A DNA stretch of 64,000 bases from assembly GCA_934140155.1 (NCBI GenBank), contig CAKPBC010000001.1, forward strand, positions 310,001-374,000. The letters run 5' to 3'. The position numbers and the translations under genes are program-made. This document shows positions 33,189 through 41,767 of this stretch, piece after piece. The stretch comes from an uncultured Bacilli bacterium. GTDB lineage: Bacteria; Bacillota_I; Bacilli_A; RFN20; CAG-826. Position 1 is the stretch's first letter. The number at the start of each line of letters is the position of its first letter. The notes under the pieces are model-generated. The model saw nothing but the letters and a program-made list of their open reading frames with translations, searched no databases and was not told the origin of the DNA.

Positions 33189-36108
33189 ATTAGAAAAAAT
33201 AATTCTTATTGCTATTTCATCAGTTGCTGTTTTATCAAGTATAATTGTACCAACGGCCTCCTATATATCTTATAAGCATTATTATGATGATGCGATAGCT
33301 AATAAACCAAAACCAAGCAATAATCAAACATATGATGAACCAATACTTCAGTCCATTAGTGTGAGATTACAAGATGGTAAAGCTTTCTATAAAAATGGTA
33401 AAGCTAATCCTGTTAAAACTGATTTTGTTGTTGAAGGAACTTATGCCATAAGTGAATTAGAAACTATTACCGATGAAATTAGTCCTTCTGATTATAATAT
33501 GGAAATTCCAAGTGATTTTGCTATTAATGGAGGAACTATAAGTGTAACTTATAAAGAATTTACAAGTTCTCTTGATATTGCTTTAATTGATGTTAAATTA
33601 TCGAGTTTATATCCATTAACAATGCCATATAAAGTTTATTATAAAGTAGGAGAAACATTTGATGATGAAGGTTTAACATTAGAGGCTAAATATAATGATG
33701 GCACAATTGTAAATGTTGATAAATTTGTAATAGAAAAGAAAACTTTAACCATTGATACCAAAGATATTAAGATTTCATTTACTAAAGATAACGAGACAGT
33801 TGATTATTTACTTCCTATTACAGTTGTGGAAGAAAAAGATTACGATAATGGCGATATTGTTTCTATTGACGCTAGTGAATCTTACGCTTCAGCGGGACTT
33901 AAATTATCTACAAATAATTTTATTTTAAGAGCGACATATGCAAGCGGAAATAAATTGCTATTAACAAGTACAGATTATACGATAGTTAATGGCGATGATA
34001 TCGTAAATTTAGGTGATAAAACAATTTTAAAACTTAATATTAATGGTAAACAAATCGATGTTGATATTAATGTATCTTCGAAAGTTGAAGCGATAAACGG
34101 AACATTAGAAAACGCTACAGCACATAGTGATTATGTATCATTTGTAAGTGATTCAAGTGCAACTTTCAAATTTAATGCTTCTCATAATTTTATGGGTAAC
34201 ATTAACTTAAAATTAAGAAGCACATCTAAAGATAGTAAGTTAAATGATTTATTAAAAGTTACTGTTAATAATTCTTTAAATAGCATTGATAAAAATGTTG
34301 TTATATCAAAAGAAAATGAATTTGAAGTTTTATCAATAAACGATGTTAAACTATTTAAAGGCAATAACAATATCGTTATAAAATGTTTAAAAGATTCCTT
34401 TGATTTGGGTGATATTGATGTAACTAGTACAAGTGAAAACTTAAAAGATACGACATTAGGCGAATTTGTTATGTCTAATGATAAAGTGGAATTTAATAGA
34501 GAATGTGTATTTGGTGAAGGAACGCCAGCCGCTATTGATGGATTCACTCACGTACAAGGTGGATGTAGTGATGACAATTATATTTATTATCTTTTTGCGG
34601 ATGAATTAAATCATGAAGCTAAACTAACTAAATATAGTATTGAAGAAAAGACATTTGTTTCTAAATCTAATAAATTCTTAATCGGACCTGATAGTAAAGA
34701 TTGGACATGGGATTCAGGCAATATTACTTTGATTAAAGATAAAATTATTGTTACTAATTATCAAGGCAAATTCCAAGCCTTTGATAAAGAAACATTGACC
34801 GAAGTAGCGTGTCCGGAATTTAAATTTCCAGATTTCTCTACGATGTTTGCTGATTGGGATGAATCTGGCTCTATTACTGCATTTGAATATAACGAAAAGC
34901 TAGATATTTATGCTTTATCAGTTCGACCAGTATGGTGGTATTCTAATTCTTTCTTATTATTATTTGATGGAGATTTTAATCAAATAGGAGAAAAAATAAC
35001 TTTAGAAAGTAATACTGATGTAAAATGGGGCGGATACAAAATGCGTTCTCTTCAAAGTAACGAGAATTATTTGTATGTATTATATGGTGAAGAAAATTAT
35101 AAAAACGCTGTTGTCCAAATTTATTCTTGGAATGGAACTTTAATTAAAGAACAAACATTCTCTGATATTGCACCATATGGTGGAACAAGAAGCTCGCCAA
35201 GAAATATTGTAGAATATAACGGTAGTTTATATTTAACTATTTATAATGATTCAGGTATGAATGGAGCAATATTATATAAAATATCTTATGTTGAAACGAA
35301 TATTGATTTACCATCTAAATCTTATTTGGTTACTGGATCAAGTATTGTTTTAGAAAATGAAAAACCAATTTTAAAAATTCAAGGTTCATTATCGGATTTA
35401 ACAAAAGAAGACTTTAATCTTACTTTACTTGCGTTAAAAGAAAATTGGGAATATACTCTAGAAAACTTTGATATGGAAATTAATGGTGGAGCGTTTGTTG
35501 TAAAATATGATTTAAGTAAATTACCATCCCAATATGAATATATTTTCTTCTTTAATAAAGTAGATGAACAAACATATGATGATAGTGGTAATTTAAGAGA
35601 TGGGAAATCATTTATTGTTCCAACAGAAACTGTAACATATAATGGCTTTAATTATATCGGAAGCGATATTTGGGGCCATGCAGGACTAAAGATACAAAAA
35701 TATCAAGTTCATGAAGATACAATTTCTTATAACTCATATAGATTAGAAAATATTGATGGTAAAGCAATATTTACTATTAACGCAAATATTGATTTAGAAG
35801 ATATGTCAAAATTAAAATGTGTTATTGTACGATTTACTTCTTGGGCTAGTAGTTCTTTAGAATACGAAATTAAAAAACTAGATGATGGAACATATGATGT
35901 ATCGATAGATATATCTAATGTGGAAATAGATGGAAAAACCGCTGATAATTTAAATGGTGGATACTTTGTTGAATTAGATACTGATACAATAAAGGATAAT
36001 AAAGTTAAGTTAGGCGATGGATTAGATCCAATTACTATTGGAAATAGAACTTATTCATTTGAAGAATTCTATGGTAACTTAAAAATAGTTATTGCGAGCG
36101 TTAACTAG
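33175..36108 (+). CDS. Secreted Ig-like / carbohydrate-binding-like partner of GH3
   Basis: The start at 33175 (8 nt after AGGAGG) is preferred to the in-frame ATG at 33169, which would be only 2 nt from it. The 977-residue product has an N-terminal signal anchor, bacterial Ig-like domains (about 45-310; YPLTMPYKVYYKVGETFDDE is typical), a central region with propeller-like blades (FTHVQGGCSDDNYIYYLF), and a C-terminal module (about 840-977) starting YNSYRLENIDGKAIF and ending FEEFYGNLKIVI. That module also occurs in the protein at 36673-38520. A role in binding substrate glycans at the surface for the GH3 enzyme is inferred from context. Confidence 0.8.
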   Translation: MKMLKLEKIILIAISSVAVLSSIIVPTASYISYKHYYDDAIANKPKPSNNQTYDEPILQSISVRLQDGKAFYKNGKANPVKTDFVVEGTYAISELETITDEISPSDYNMEIPSDFAINGGTISVTYKEFTSSLDIALIDVKLSSLYPLTMPYKVYYKVGETFDDEGLTLEAKYNDGTIVNVDKFVIEKKTLTIDTKDIKISFTKDNETVDYLLPITVVEEKDYDNGDIVSIDASESYASAGLKLSTNNFILRATYASGNKLLLTSTDYTIVNGDDIVNLGDKTILKLNINGKQIDVDINVSSKVEAINGTLENATAHSDYVSFVSDSSATFKFNASHNFMGNINLKLRSTSKDSKLNDLLKVTVNNSLNSIDKNVVISKENEFEVLSINDVKLFKGNNNIVIKCLKDSFDLGDIDVTSTSENLKDTTLGEFVMSNDKVEFNRECVFGEGTPAAIDGFTHVQGGCSDDNYIYYLFADELNHEAKLTKYSIEEKTFVSKSNKFLIGPDSKDWTWDSGNITLIKDKIIVTNYQGKFQAFDKETLTEVACPEFKFPDFSTMFADWDESGSITAFEYNEKLDIYALSVRPVWWYSNSFLLLFDGDFNQIGEKITLESNTDVKWGGYKMRSLQSNENYLYVLYGEENYKNAVVQIYSWNGTLIKEQTFSDIAPYGGTRSSPRNIVEYNGSLYLTIYNDSGMNGAILYKISYVETNIDLPSKSYLVTGSSIVLENEKPILKIQGSLSDLTKEDFNLTLLALKENWEYTLENFDMEINGGAFVVKYDLSKLPSQYEYIFFFNKVDEQTYDDSGNLRDGKSFIVPTETVTYNGFNYIGSDIWGHAGLKIQKYQVHEDTISYNSYRLENIDGKAIFTINANIDLEDMSKLKCVIVRFTSWASSSLEYEIKKLDDGTYDVSIDISNVEIDGKTADNLNGGYFVELDTDTIKDNKVKLGDGLDPITIGNRTYSFEEFYGNLKIVIASVN

Positions 36109-36131
36109 ATTAAAGCATCATAAACTAAAAT

Positions 36132-36166
36132 AATGACTAGTAAGTAAAATTATTAGTCATTTTTTA
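36132..36166 (+). terminator. Terminator of the + strand GH3 operon
   Basis: AATGACTA (36132-36139) pairs with TAGTCATT (36154-36161), followed by TTTTTAG. It lies 23 nt after the stop of the gene ending at 36108. Confidence 0.8.
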
Positions 36167-36214
36167 GTGCTTTTAGGCCTATAAACTTATATTTTATCAC
36201 ATTAATTAATATAA

Positions 36215-36240
36215 AAATGTCCGGAATTTCCGGACGTTTT
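36215..36240. terminator. Second hairpin, GC-rich
   Basis: GTCCGG and CCGGAC (36219-36235) form a tight stem with AATTT between, flanked by AAAA on the left and TTTT on the right, so it can work on both strands. A TTGACA...TATTTG promoter-like pair follows at 36244 with no gene behind it. Confidence 0.6.
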
Positions 36241-36354
36241 CGAGTTGACAAATACATAAATATATGCTATTTGATGTATGTTTATAATGACTATATCTAA
36301 TTATATTTTAAGATAAAAAGCAAGCAGTTAAGATTTTATCAAAACAAATGTTCT

Positions 36355-36387
36355 GATAAATGTATTGATAAATGTTTCGATAAATGT
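36355..36387. repeat. Three GATAAATGT repeats with 12-nt period
   Basis: GATAAATGT occurs at 36355, 36367 and 36379. In one + frame this reads NVLINVLINVSINVPLN, a linker-like repeat that I associate with the region before C-terminal winged helices of AlbA_2-type proteins. It may be a fragment of a lost gene. Confidence 0.4.
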
Positions 36388-36484
36388 ACCCTTAAATTTA
36401 ACTAATATTGAAACTATTACGTTATAAATAATATGAAATACTTTAAAAGTTTTTTGGGCTAACTATAAATACGCTAGTAAAAAA

Positions 36485-36531
36485 GTAAACCTCTATAATA
36501 TAAGTGCTATTTAATACTACAGGAGGTTTAC
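36485..36531. repeat. 47-bp element with perfect 9-bp terminal inverted repeats
   Basis: GTAAACCTC (36485-36493) and GAGGTTTAC (36523-36531) are exact reverse complements around 29 nt. This could be a miniature inverted-repeat element, a scar of an insertion, or an RNA hairpin. No transposase is nearby. Apart from the features listed here, the 564-nt gap holds nothing I can identify. Confidence 0.45.
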
Positions 36532-36589
36532 ATAAATAATTATAGTATTTTTATGCAATTATTTCATTATAATTAATAATACATAAATA

Positions 36590-36638
36590 AAAAACTTCAG
36601 CATAATGGGCTTATTTTCCTCGATGTACTGAAGTTTTT
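36590..36638 (-). terminator. Terminator of the minus-strand carbohydrate operon
   Basis: AAAAACTTCAG (36590-36600) pairs perfectly with CTGAAGTTTTT (36628-36638). Read on the minus strand it follows the stop of the gene at 36673 and ends in a T-run. Confidence 0.85.
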
Positions 36639-36672
36639 AGTAGTAATTAATAGTTAATATTAATTAGCGTTA

Positions 36673-38520
36673 TTAATTAGCGTTATTAATAACAATCTTT
36701 AAATTGCCCCATTGATCCTCAAATGAATATGTTTTATCACCTATTGTTATTGTTTCTGGAGCGGTACCTAATGATATAGAGCCATTATCAATAGAAGAAG
36801 TTTTTAGTGTTACTAAATAACCTTCATTTTTGTCATCAGATGTTTTTCCACAAATATCTAAATCAGAGATATCTATAGTAACATTAAATGAACCATTACT
36901 TTGCTTTTCAATGCTTAATGGATTAGCATTTGAATCAGCCCAGTTACCAGTTTGGAACTTAGTGAATTTAAAGATTAATTCATTTATATCAGCAATATTA
37001 GCGTTAGCGTTAATAGTTAATATTGCGCGATTATTAACATTTTCAAGCTTATAAGAATTATATTCAATGGTATTTGTATCAACAATATGAAGCTTTAAAT
37101 TACCCCATATTTCATCAAACATATATTTACCAGAAGAAATGCTATTTTCATGTGGTAAGGAATAACTAATACTTTTTGATAATGAGCCATCACCAAGTTC
37201 TAATAAATAGCCACCATATAAGTTATCACTTGTTTTAGAATCGTATTCAAGATTAGTAATATCTAAATAGACATCATATGAGCCATCATTTAATAATGAA
37301 TATGTACAAGTTTTATTTTCAGAAGCCCAATTAGTAAACTTTGTTACTTTAAATGTTAATTTCGAAACATCATCGATAAATAAGTATGAATTAACAATTA
37401 GATAATCTTTATCATCTTTAGATTCAACACGATAAGAATTATGTACAATTTGTGATTCGCTATATCTTGTTACATTTAATTTTAAATTGCCATAAAATTC
37501 ACCAAATTCATAAATTGATTTGCTAGAAGATGAAACAACTTTACTTTTAAACATATTGGCATCATTAGTATTTGCTAGTCTAACGCTATCATCATTAATA
37601 TCATTCTTTAAATCCATGATGTAATCTCCAGCCTTTAACATTGATCCATCACTTAATGTTTGATCTAAGTTAATATATAAATTTGTAGTATTATCATCAT
37701 TTACGGTGGATTTATTTACTCTTAAAGTATATGTAGGGTGAGGCCAGCCTTCTTGTAATTCAAGTAAAAGATATAATTGATCATAAGTAACATTTTTGAT
37801 AGAAGAGTTAATAATGAAGTAAGGTGTATTATCCACTACTTCAGTTTTAACACTATTTACTTTGATTTTTGGATTAACATCGCTTAAATCATTAAAAGTA
37901 TAATATTTAGTTTCTTTTGCTAAATCATATGTCCCATCTTTTAATAAGCAATATGGTTGTACTTTGATTGGTTTATCAAAATCAGAAGTAGGAATATTAC
38001 GTATCTCTACAGTCATAAATAAATTATAAGAAGTAGAACTATCATTAATATATTCCGAAATTGCTTTAAATTCAGCACCTATATGACTATTATAGTAACT
38101 TGATAATTCGGTGCCATATATAATTTTATTTCCATTTGTATCTGTTTCAGAATAAGAATAATATAAAGCGTCAACATCGAACATTTTATCTACTTTTGTA
38201 GTTTCACCATCAATAGTTTTTTCATATTCGATATGAAATCCAAATGTTCCAGGTAATGATAATTCATTATTATCATTCATATCAACTTTAACAGCGGAAA
38301 TAAAGCGAATACTATTTTTTGTTTCATCTACTTTAACTTTAGAATTAGAAACATATTGACCTATACCTTCATTAAAATCAATGATCTTGTGGGTATAATT
38401 TGTAGGATTAATTTTAATGGCGAGATCATCATTAGTATTATTAGTGGATGTTAATCCAATAATCGCAACACATAAAGTAAGAGTACTTAATGCAAAATAG
38501 GCTATTTTCTTAGTTTTCAT
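36673..38520 (-). CDS. Secreted protein with three repeated binding-like modules
   Basis: The ATG at 38520 was chosen over an upstream in-frame one because AGAGGTG lies 6-7 nt before it and the signal peptide (MKTKKIAYFALSTLTLCVAI) then starts properly. The 615-residue product has a roughly 200-residue N-terminal domain and then three tandem modules of about 115-130 residues, ending respectively EFYGNLKLNV, EIWGNLKLHI and DQWGNLKIVI. Each has the pattern NSYRLEN ... FTKFTNWAS ... DGSYDVYLDI. One more copy ends the protein at 33175. I read them as surface carbohydrate-binding-like modules by context; the fold is unknown. It is the last gene of the minus-strand operon. Confidence 0.75.
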   Translation of the reverse strand: MKTKKIAYFALSTLTLCVAIIGLTSTNNTNDDLAIKINPTNYTHKIIDFNEGIGQYVSNSKVKVDETKNSIRFISAVKVDMNDNNELSLPGTFGFHIEYEKTIDGETTKVDKMFDVDALYYSYSETDTNGNKIIYGTELSSYYNSHIGAEFKAISEYINDSSTSYNLFMTVEIRNIPTSDFDKPIKVQPYCLLKDGTYDLAKETKYYTFNDLSDVNPKIKVNSVKTEVVDNTPYFIINSSIKNVTYDQLYLLLELQEGWPHPTYTLRVNKSTVNDDNTTNLYINLDQTLSDGSMLKAGDYIMDLKNDINDDSVRLANTNDANMFKSKVVSSSSKSIYEFGEFYGNLKLNVTRYSESQIVHNSYRVESKDDKDYLIVNSYLFIDDVSKLTFKVTKFTNWASENKTCTYSLLNDGSYDVYLDITNLEYDSKTSDNLYGGYLLELGDGSLSKSISYSLPHENSISSGKYMFDEIWGNLKLHIVDTNTIEYNSYKLENVNNRAILTINANANIADINELIFKFTKFQTGNWADSNANPLSIEKQSNGSFNVTIDISDLDICGKTSDDKNEGYLVTLKTSSIDNGSISLGTAPETITIGDKTYSFEDQWGNLKIVINNAN

Positions 38521-38531
38521 AATTTCACCTC

Positions 38532-38672
38532 TTACCAATCAAAACCATTACTGGTATCATTTTGAGCATCTTCATCATAACTAATTTGTGGTAAGGCTGA
38601 TGAAGACAAAATCACATCATCTAATACAATTTCAAGTAAACTTAAATTAGGCTTTTCATAAATCTTTTTCAT
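38532..38672 (-). CDS. 46-residue small protein in the GH3 operon
   Basis: This ORF is too short for most gene finders. The ATG at 38672 lies within the end of the GH3 gene (17-nt overlap) and has a perfect AGGAGG (38684-38689) 11 nt upstream. It starts MKKIYEKPNLSLLEIVLDDV and has a serine-rich, then acidic C-terminus ending NGFDW. The start pattern MKK-x-Y-x-K-P-x-L and a helix followed by a polar tail resemble small exported or RiPP-like peptides frequent in gut bacteria, but no modification enzyme is nearby. It ends 11 nt before the next gene's start. Translation is well supported; function is unknown. Confidence 0.7.
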   Translation of the reverse strand: MKKIYEKPNLSLLEIVLDDVILSSSALPQISYDEDAQNDTSNGFDW

Positions 38673-41600
38673 TATTAGTTTTTCCTCCTATTGATTTATT
38701 TTTACACAATTTTTCTAGCTCTTTTTTTCTTAAATTAAGGCTATTAATTTGTGCTTTTATTTGTTCTAATTCGTTTTTTATTTCGGTCATTTGATCGGTT
38801 ATTTCTAAATCATTAGTTACAAGTTTTGTTTTTTTCGGCCTTAATATGTAATAAACTGTAAAACCCATAGAAGCAACGATAAGAATATCTAATCCTACAA
38901 GTAATGGCTTCCACCAAGGGAAGACATATTTTCTAGTAGATTGACCAATAATTGCAGTAAATGGATCATTAGTTGCATCATAATTTAAATAAGCATTATA
39001 AGTATCACAAATTGTGTATATTACATTTTTAGCTGCGAGACGTGCAGCATACATTTGTGCCGCAGAATTTTTATCTAAAGGAGTTTGATTTACTTCGGCA
39101 GGATTAAGCCAAATATCATTTCCCGCTAGAACACCTTGATAAGCTTTCATCCAACCAACACCATTGGAGAAGTCAGTAATAACAGTTCCTTTAAATCCCC
39201 ATTCAGTTCGTAAAATATCAGTTAATAATGCTCTATTAGCGCCAGTCCAAATTCCACCAAGAGAATTAAAACTACTCATTATTGCATTTGCCCCATTTTT
39301 GACAGCAATTTCAAATGGACGATTATATACTTCACGTAATGCTTGTTCAGTTAAGAAACAATCAATATCAGTCATAGAAGATTGATAAGCAGTAAAATGT
39401 TTTAGATAACAATACATAAAGTTTGTTTTCGCCCCATTAATAACATAACTTGCCATTGATCCGGAGAGATAAGCATCTTCACTATAATATTCAAAATATC
39501 TTCCTGTATATGGTGTCCTTTGTAAATTAACACCTGGAGCATACCAGCCATTTATTCCAGTTGCGTTTCCTTCTGAAGCAACTGATCTTCCCATAGAAAA
39601 CGCTAATTCTTTATTGAATGTACACGCTAGTGTTTGTTCCCCCATATATGCTGTCCACATTGCGCCACCAGCAATTGAACCGAAGTGATATTGAAAGCCT
39701 TCTGGTCCATCATAATCGAGTAATTCTTTTTTGCCAATTGATTCAATTGCGCGAGTTCTAAAACCAGATTTCTCTACTAAGTCACATAATTCTTCTTTAG
39801 TTAATTGATTTAATAATGGATCCCATATTTCAGAGTTATTGAAATTAGAAGGATTTGCTAAAGTTTTAATTAATTCATCATTTGGTACTAATTTGGTTTT
39901 ACTATACATTCCTAAATCGGATTTACTTGGATTTGAGTTATCTTCTTTAAGCCATAATCTTAAGTCTCCGCTTTGTCCTTGAGTAGGCATTTCTACATCA
40001 TTATAACCGGTATATAAATAATCTCTTAATGGAACAACTTTATTCAATGGTAAATTAATTGTTTCTTTTGGAAATGTAGCAGCAAAATCCGCACGAGATA
40101 AATAAGTAACTTCGCCAATGCTTTTACCATCAATTGGGGCGTTTCCATAACTAGATGTACCAGTAAATCTATTTTTTACTAATTGATTAGTAACTGGGTC
40201 TCTTTTATAAATCATAGTGTTTTCAAGATTAAATGTTGTGACTGCTTTATCACAACTATTTAAATGATGACTATCATTCATTAACTTAATTTGATATTCA
40301 CCTTTATCTAATTCATATGTTCTTGCGCCATTATTATTTTTGTCATAACAATCATAACTTGCAAAATCATAGATAGAGAAAGACAATGTTACTTGTTGTT
40401 CTTCATTAGGTTTTAATAATTGTGTTTTGGCATAATCCATTAATTTTACATATGGTTTTTCAATTTCGCCTTTATAATAAGGAGTAGTAATGTAACATTG
40501 AACGACTTCCTTACCCGCAACCTCACCAATATTTTTCACAGTTACTTTTACTTCGATTTTTGCTTTACGATTAGTGATTGTTTTTTCTTTTTCGTTAAAT
40601 AAATTTAAATCATTATCATTCGTTCCATCAACAAATGAAGTTACACTATCAACATGCCAACTAAAAGAAGTATATGATAATCCATAACCAAATGGATAAG
40701 AAACTACGCCATCATATCCTTTACCATATTCGTTATCAATATTATCAAAGTATCCTTCCTCATTAGCGGTTTCATACCAGAAATATCCATAATAGATATC
40801 TTCGACAAAAGTTAATTGTTTAGCACTAGTCAAATTAGCGCTGTTAAGAAAAGTTGGATCAAGTTTATGATCTAAGGCATAAGTAGAAGAAACATGTCCA
40901 GATGGATTTATTTTTCCACTTAATATATTTCCAATTGATTTTGTTCCGACTTGTCCAGGATATCCCACGAATAAGCAAGCATCAATTTTATCATTTTGTA
41001 AGAATTTGGTTTCAATTGGATTGCTAGTATTTAATAAAACTATAACTTTGGAAAAGTTTTTAGTTACGATATCAATCATATCTTCCTCTTCAGTTGATAT
41101 TTGTAAATATGTTCTAGAACTATCAGTTGGTAACTTATATTTTGGTTGATCCATGTGAATATCAAACTGCTCTCCGCCATATCTCATAATAGTAATAATA
41201 GCAATACTAGAAAAGTTTTTAGCATTGTTAATTAGTTCATCAGTATAAAACGAGCGATCTGGTTCTACAATTTGACATATTCCACCCGTACCATTATTTT
41301 CACAAATTCTTTTTGGACAATATTCTGTATATTTGTTAAATAATTCTTCGTTGATTTTAAATCCAGTTTCTTCTAATCCTTTTTTTAATGTCACTCTTGT
41401 TTCATCATTTACTGGTGCAGCACCAGACCCTCCACCAGTTAACAAAAATCCATTATCAGTAGAAGCCCAACCAAATAAATTAACATTAGTTTCACTAGCA
41501 CTTAATGGTAAGGCATTATTTTCGTTTTTTAATAATACCATACCTTCATTATTAATATTTTCCACTAGTTCCTTACCTTTAGTTAGAGCGTTTTGCACAT

Positions 41601-41763
41601 GCTCGCCATTAAAAGAAGTACCATCACCACATAATAAATTAGTAATTTGATTACTCCATTGAGCGCATAAAACATTTCCAACTGTTAAAGCCACTAATAC
41701 AATTCCCATAAATGAAAATAAAACATAATGGGCTGGTTTTGGTTTATTAATTTTTATTTTCAT
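38656..41763 (-). CDS. Membrane-anchored, domain-permuted GH3 beta-glycosidase
   Basis: The 1035-residue protein is a paralogue of that at 30243 with the same reversed order. It has an N-terminal membrane segment (VLFSFMGIVLVALTVGNVL), the GH3 C-terminal domain (NEGMVLLKNENNALPL, GGGSGAAPVN), an FN3-like domain, then the catalytic domain with YLKHFTAYQSSMTDIDCFLT and the nucleophile D864 in TVITDFSNG. A second membrane segment (LLVGLDILIVASMGFTVYYIL) is followed by a coiled-coil-like cytoplasmic tail (EIKNELEQIKAQINSLNLRK) that the paralogue lacks. AGGAGC precedes the ATG. The operon order is lipoprotein, this GH3, small ORF, module protein. Confidence 0.93.
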   Translation of the reverse strand: MKIKINKPKPAHYVLFSFMGIVLVALTVGNVLCAQWSNQITNLLCGDGTSFNGEHVQNALTKGKELVENINNEGMVLLKNENNALPLSASETNVNLFGWASTDNGFLLTGGGSGAAPVNDETRVTLKKGLEETGFKINEELFNKYTEYCPKRICENNGTGGICQIVEPDRSFYTDELINNAKNFSSIAIITIMRYGGEQFDIHMDQPKYKLPTDSSRTYLQISTEEEDMIDIVTKNFSKVIVLLNTSNPIETKFLQNDKIDACLFVGYPGQVGTKSIGNILSGKINPSGHVSSTYALDHKLDPTFLNSANLTSAKQLTFVEDIYYGYFWYETANEEGYFDNIDNEYGKGYDGVVSYPFGYGLSYTSFSWHVDSVTSFVDGTNDNDLNLFNEKEKTITNRKAKIEVKVTVKNIGEVAGKEVVQCYITTPYYKGEIEKPYVKLMDYAKTQLLKPNEEQQVTLSFSIYDFASYDCYDKNNNGARTYELDKGEYQIKLMNDSHHLNSCDKAVTTFNLENTMIYKRDPVTNQLVKNRFTGTSSYGNAPIDGKSIGEVTYLSRADFAATFPKETINLPLNKVVPLRDYLYTGYNDVEMPTQGQSGDLRLWLKEDNSNPSKSDLGMYSKTKLVPNDELIKTLANPSNFNNSEIWDPLLNQLTKEELCDLVEKSGFRTRAIESIGKKELLDYDGPEGFQYHFGSIAGGAMWTAYMGEQTLACTFNKELAFSMGRSVASEGNATGINGWYAPGVNLQRTPYTGRYFEYYSEDAYLSGSMASYVINGAKTNFMYCYLKHFTAYQSSMTDIDCFLTEQALREVYNRPFEIAVKNGANAIMSSFNSLGGIWTGANRALLTDILRTEWGFKGTVITDFSNGVGWMKAYQGVLAGNDIWLNPAEVNQTPLDKNSAAQMYAARLAAKNVIYTICDTYNAYLNYDATNDPFTAIIGQSTRKYVFPWWKPLLVGLDILIVASMGFTVYYILRPKKTKLVTNDLEITDQMTEIKNELEQIKAQINSLNLRKKELEKLCKNKSIGGKTNNEKDL

Positions 41764-41767
41764 GTAA

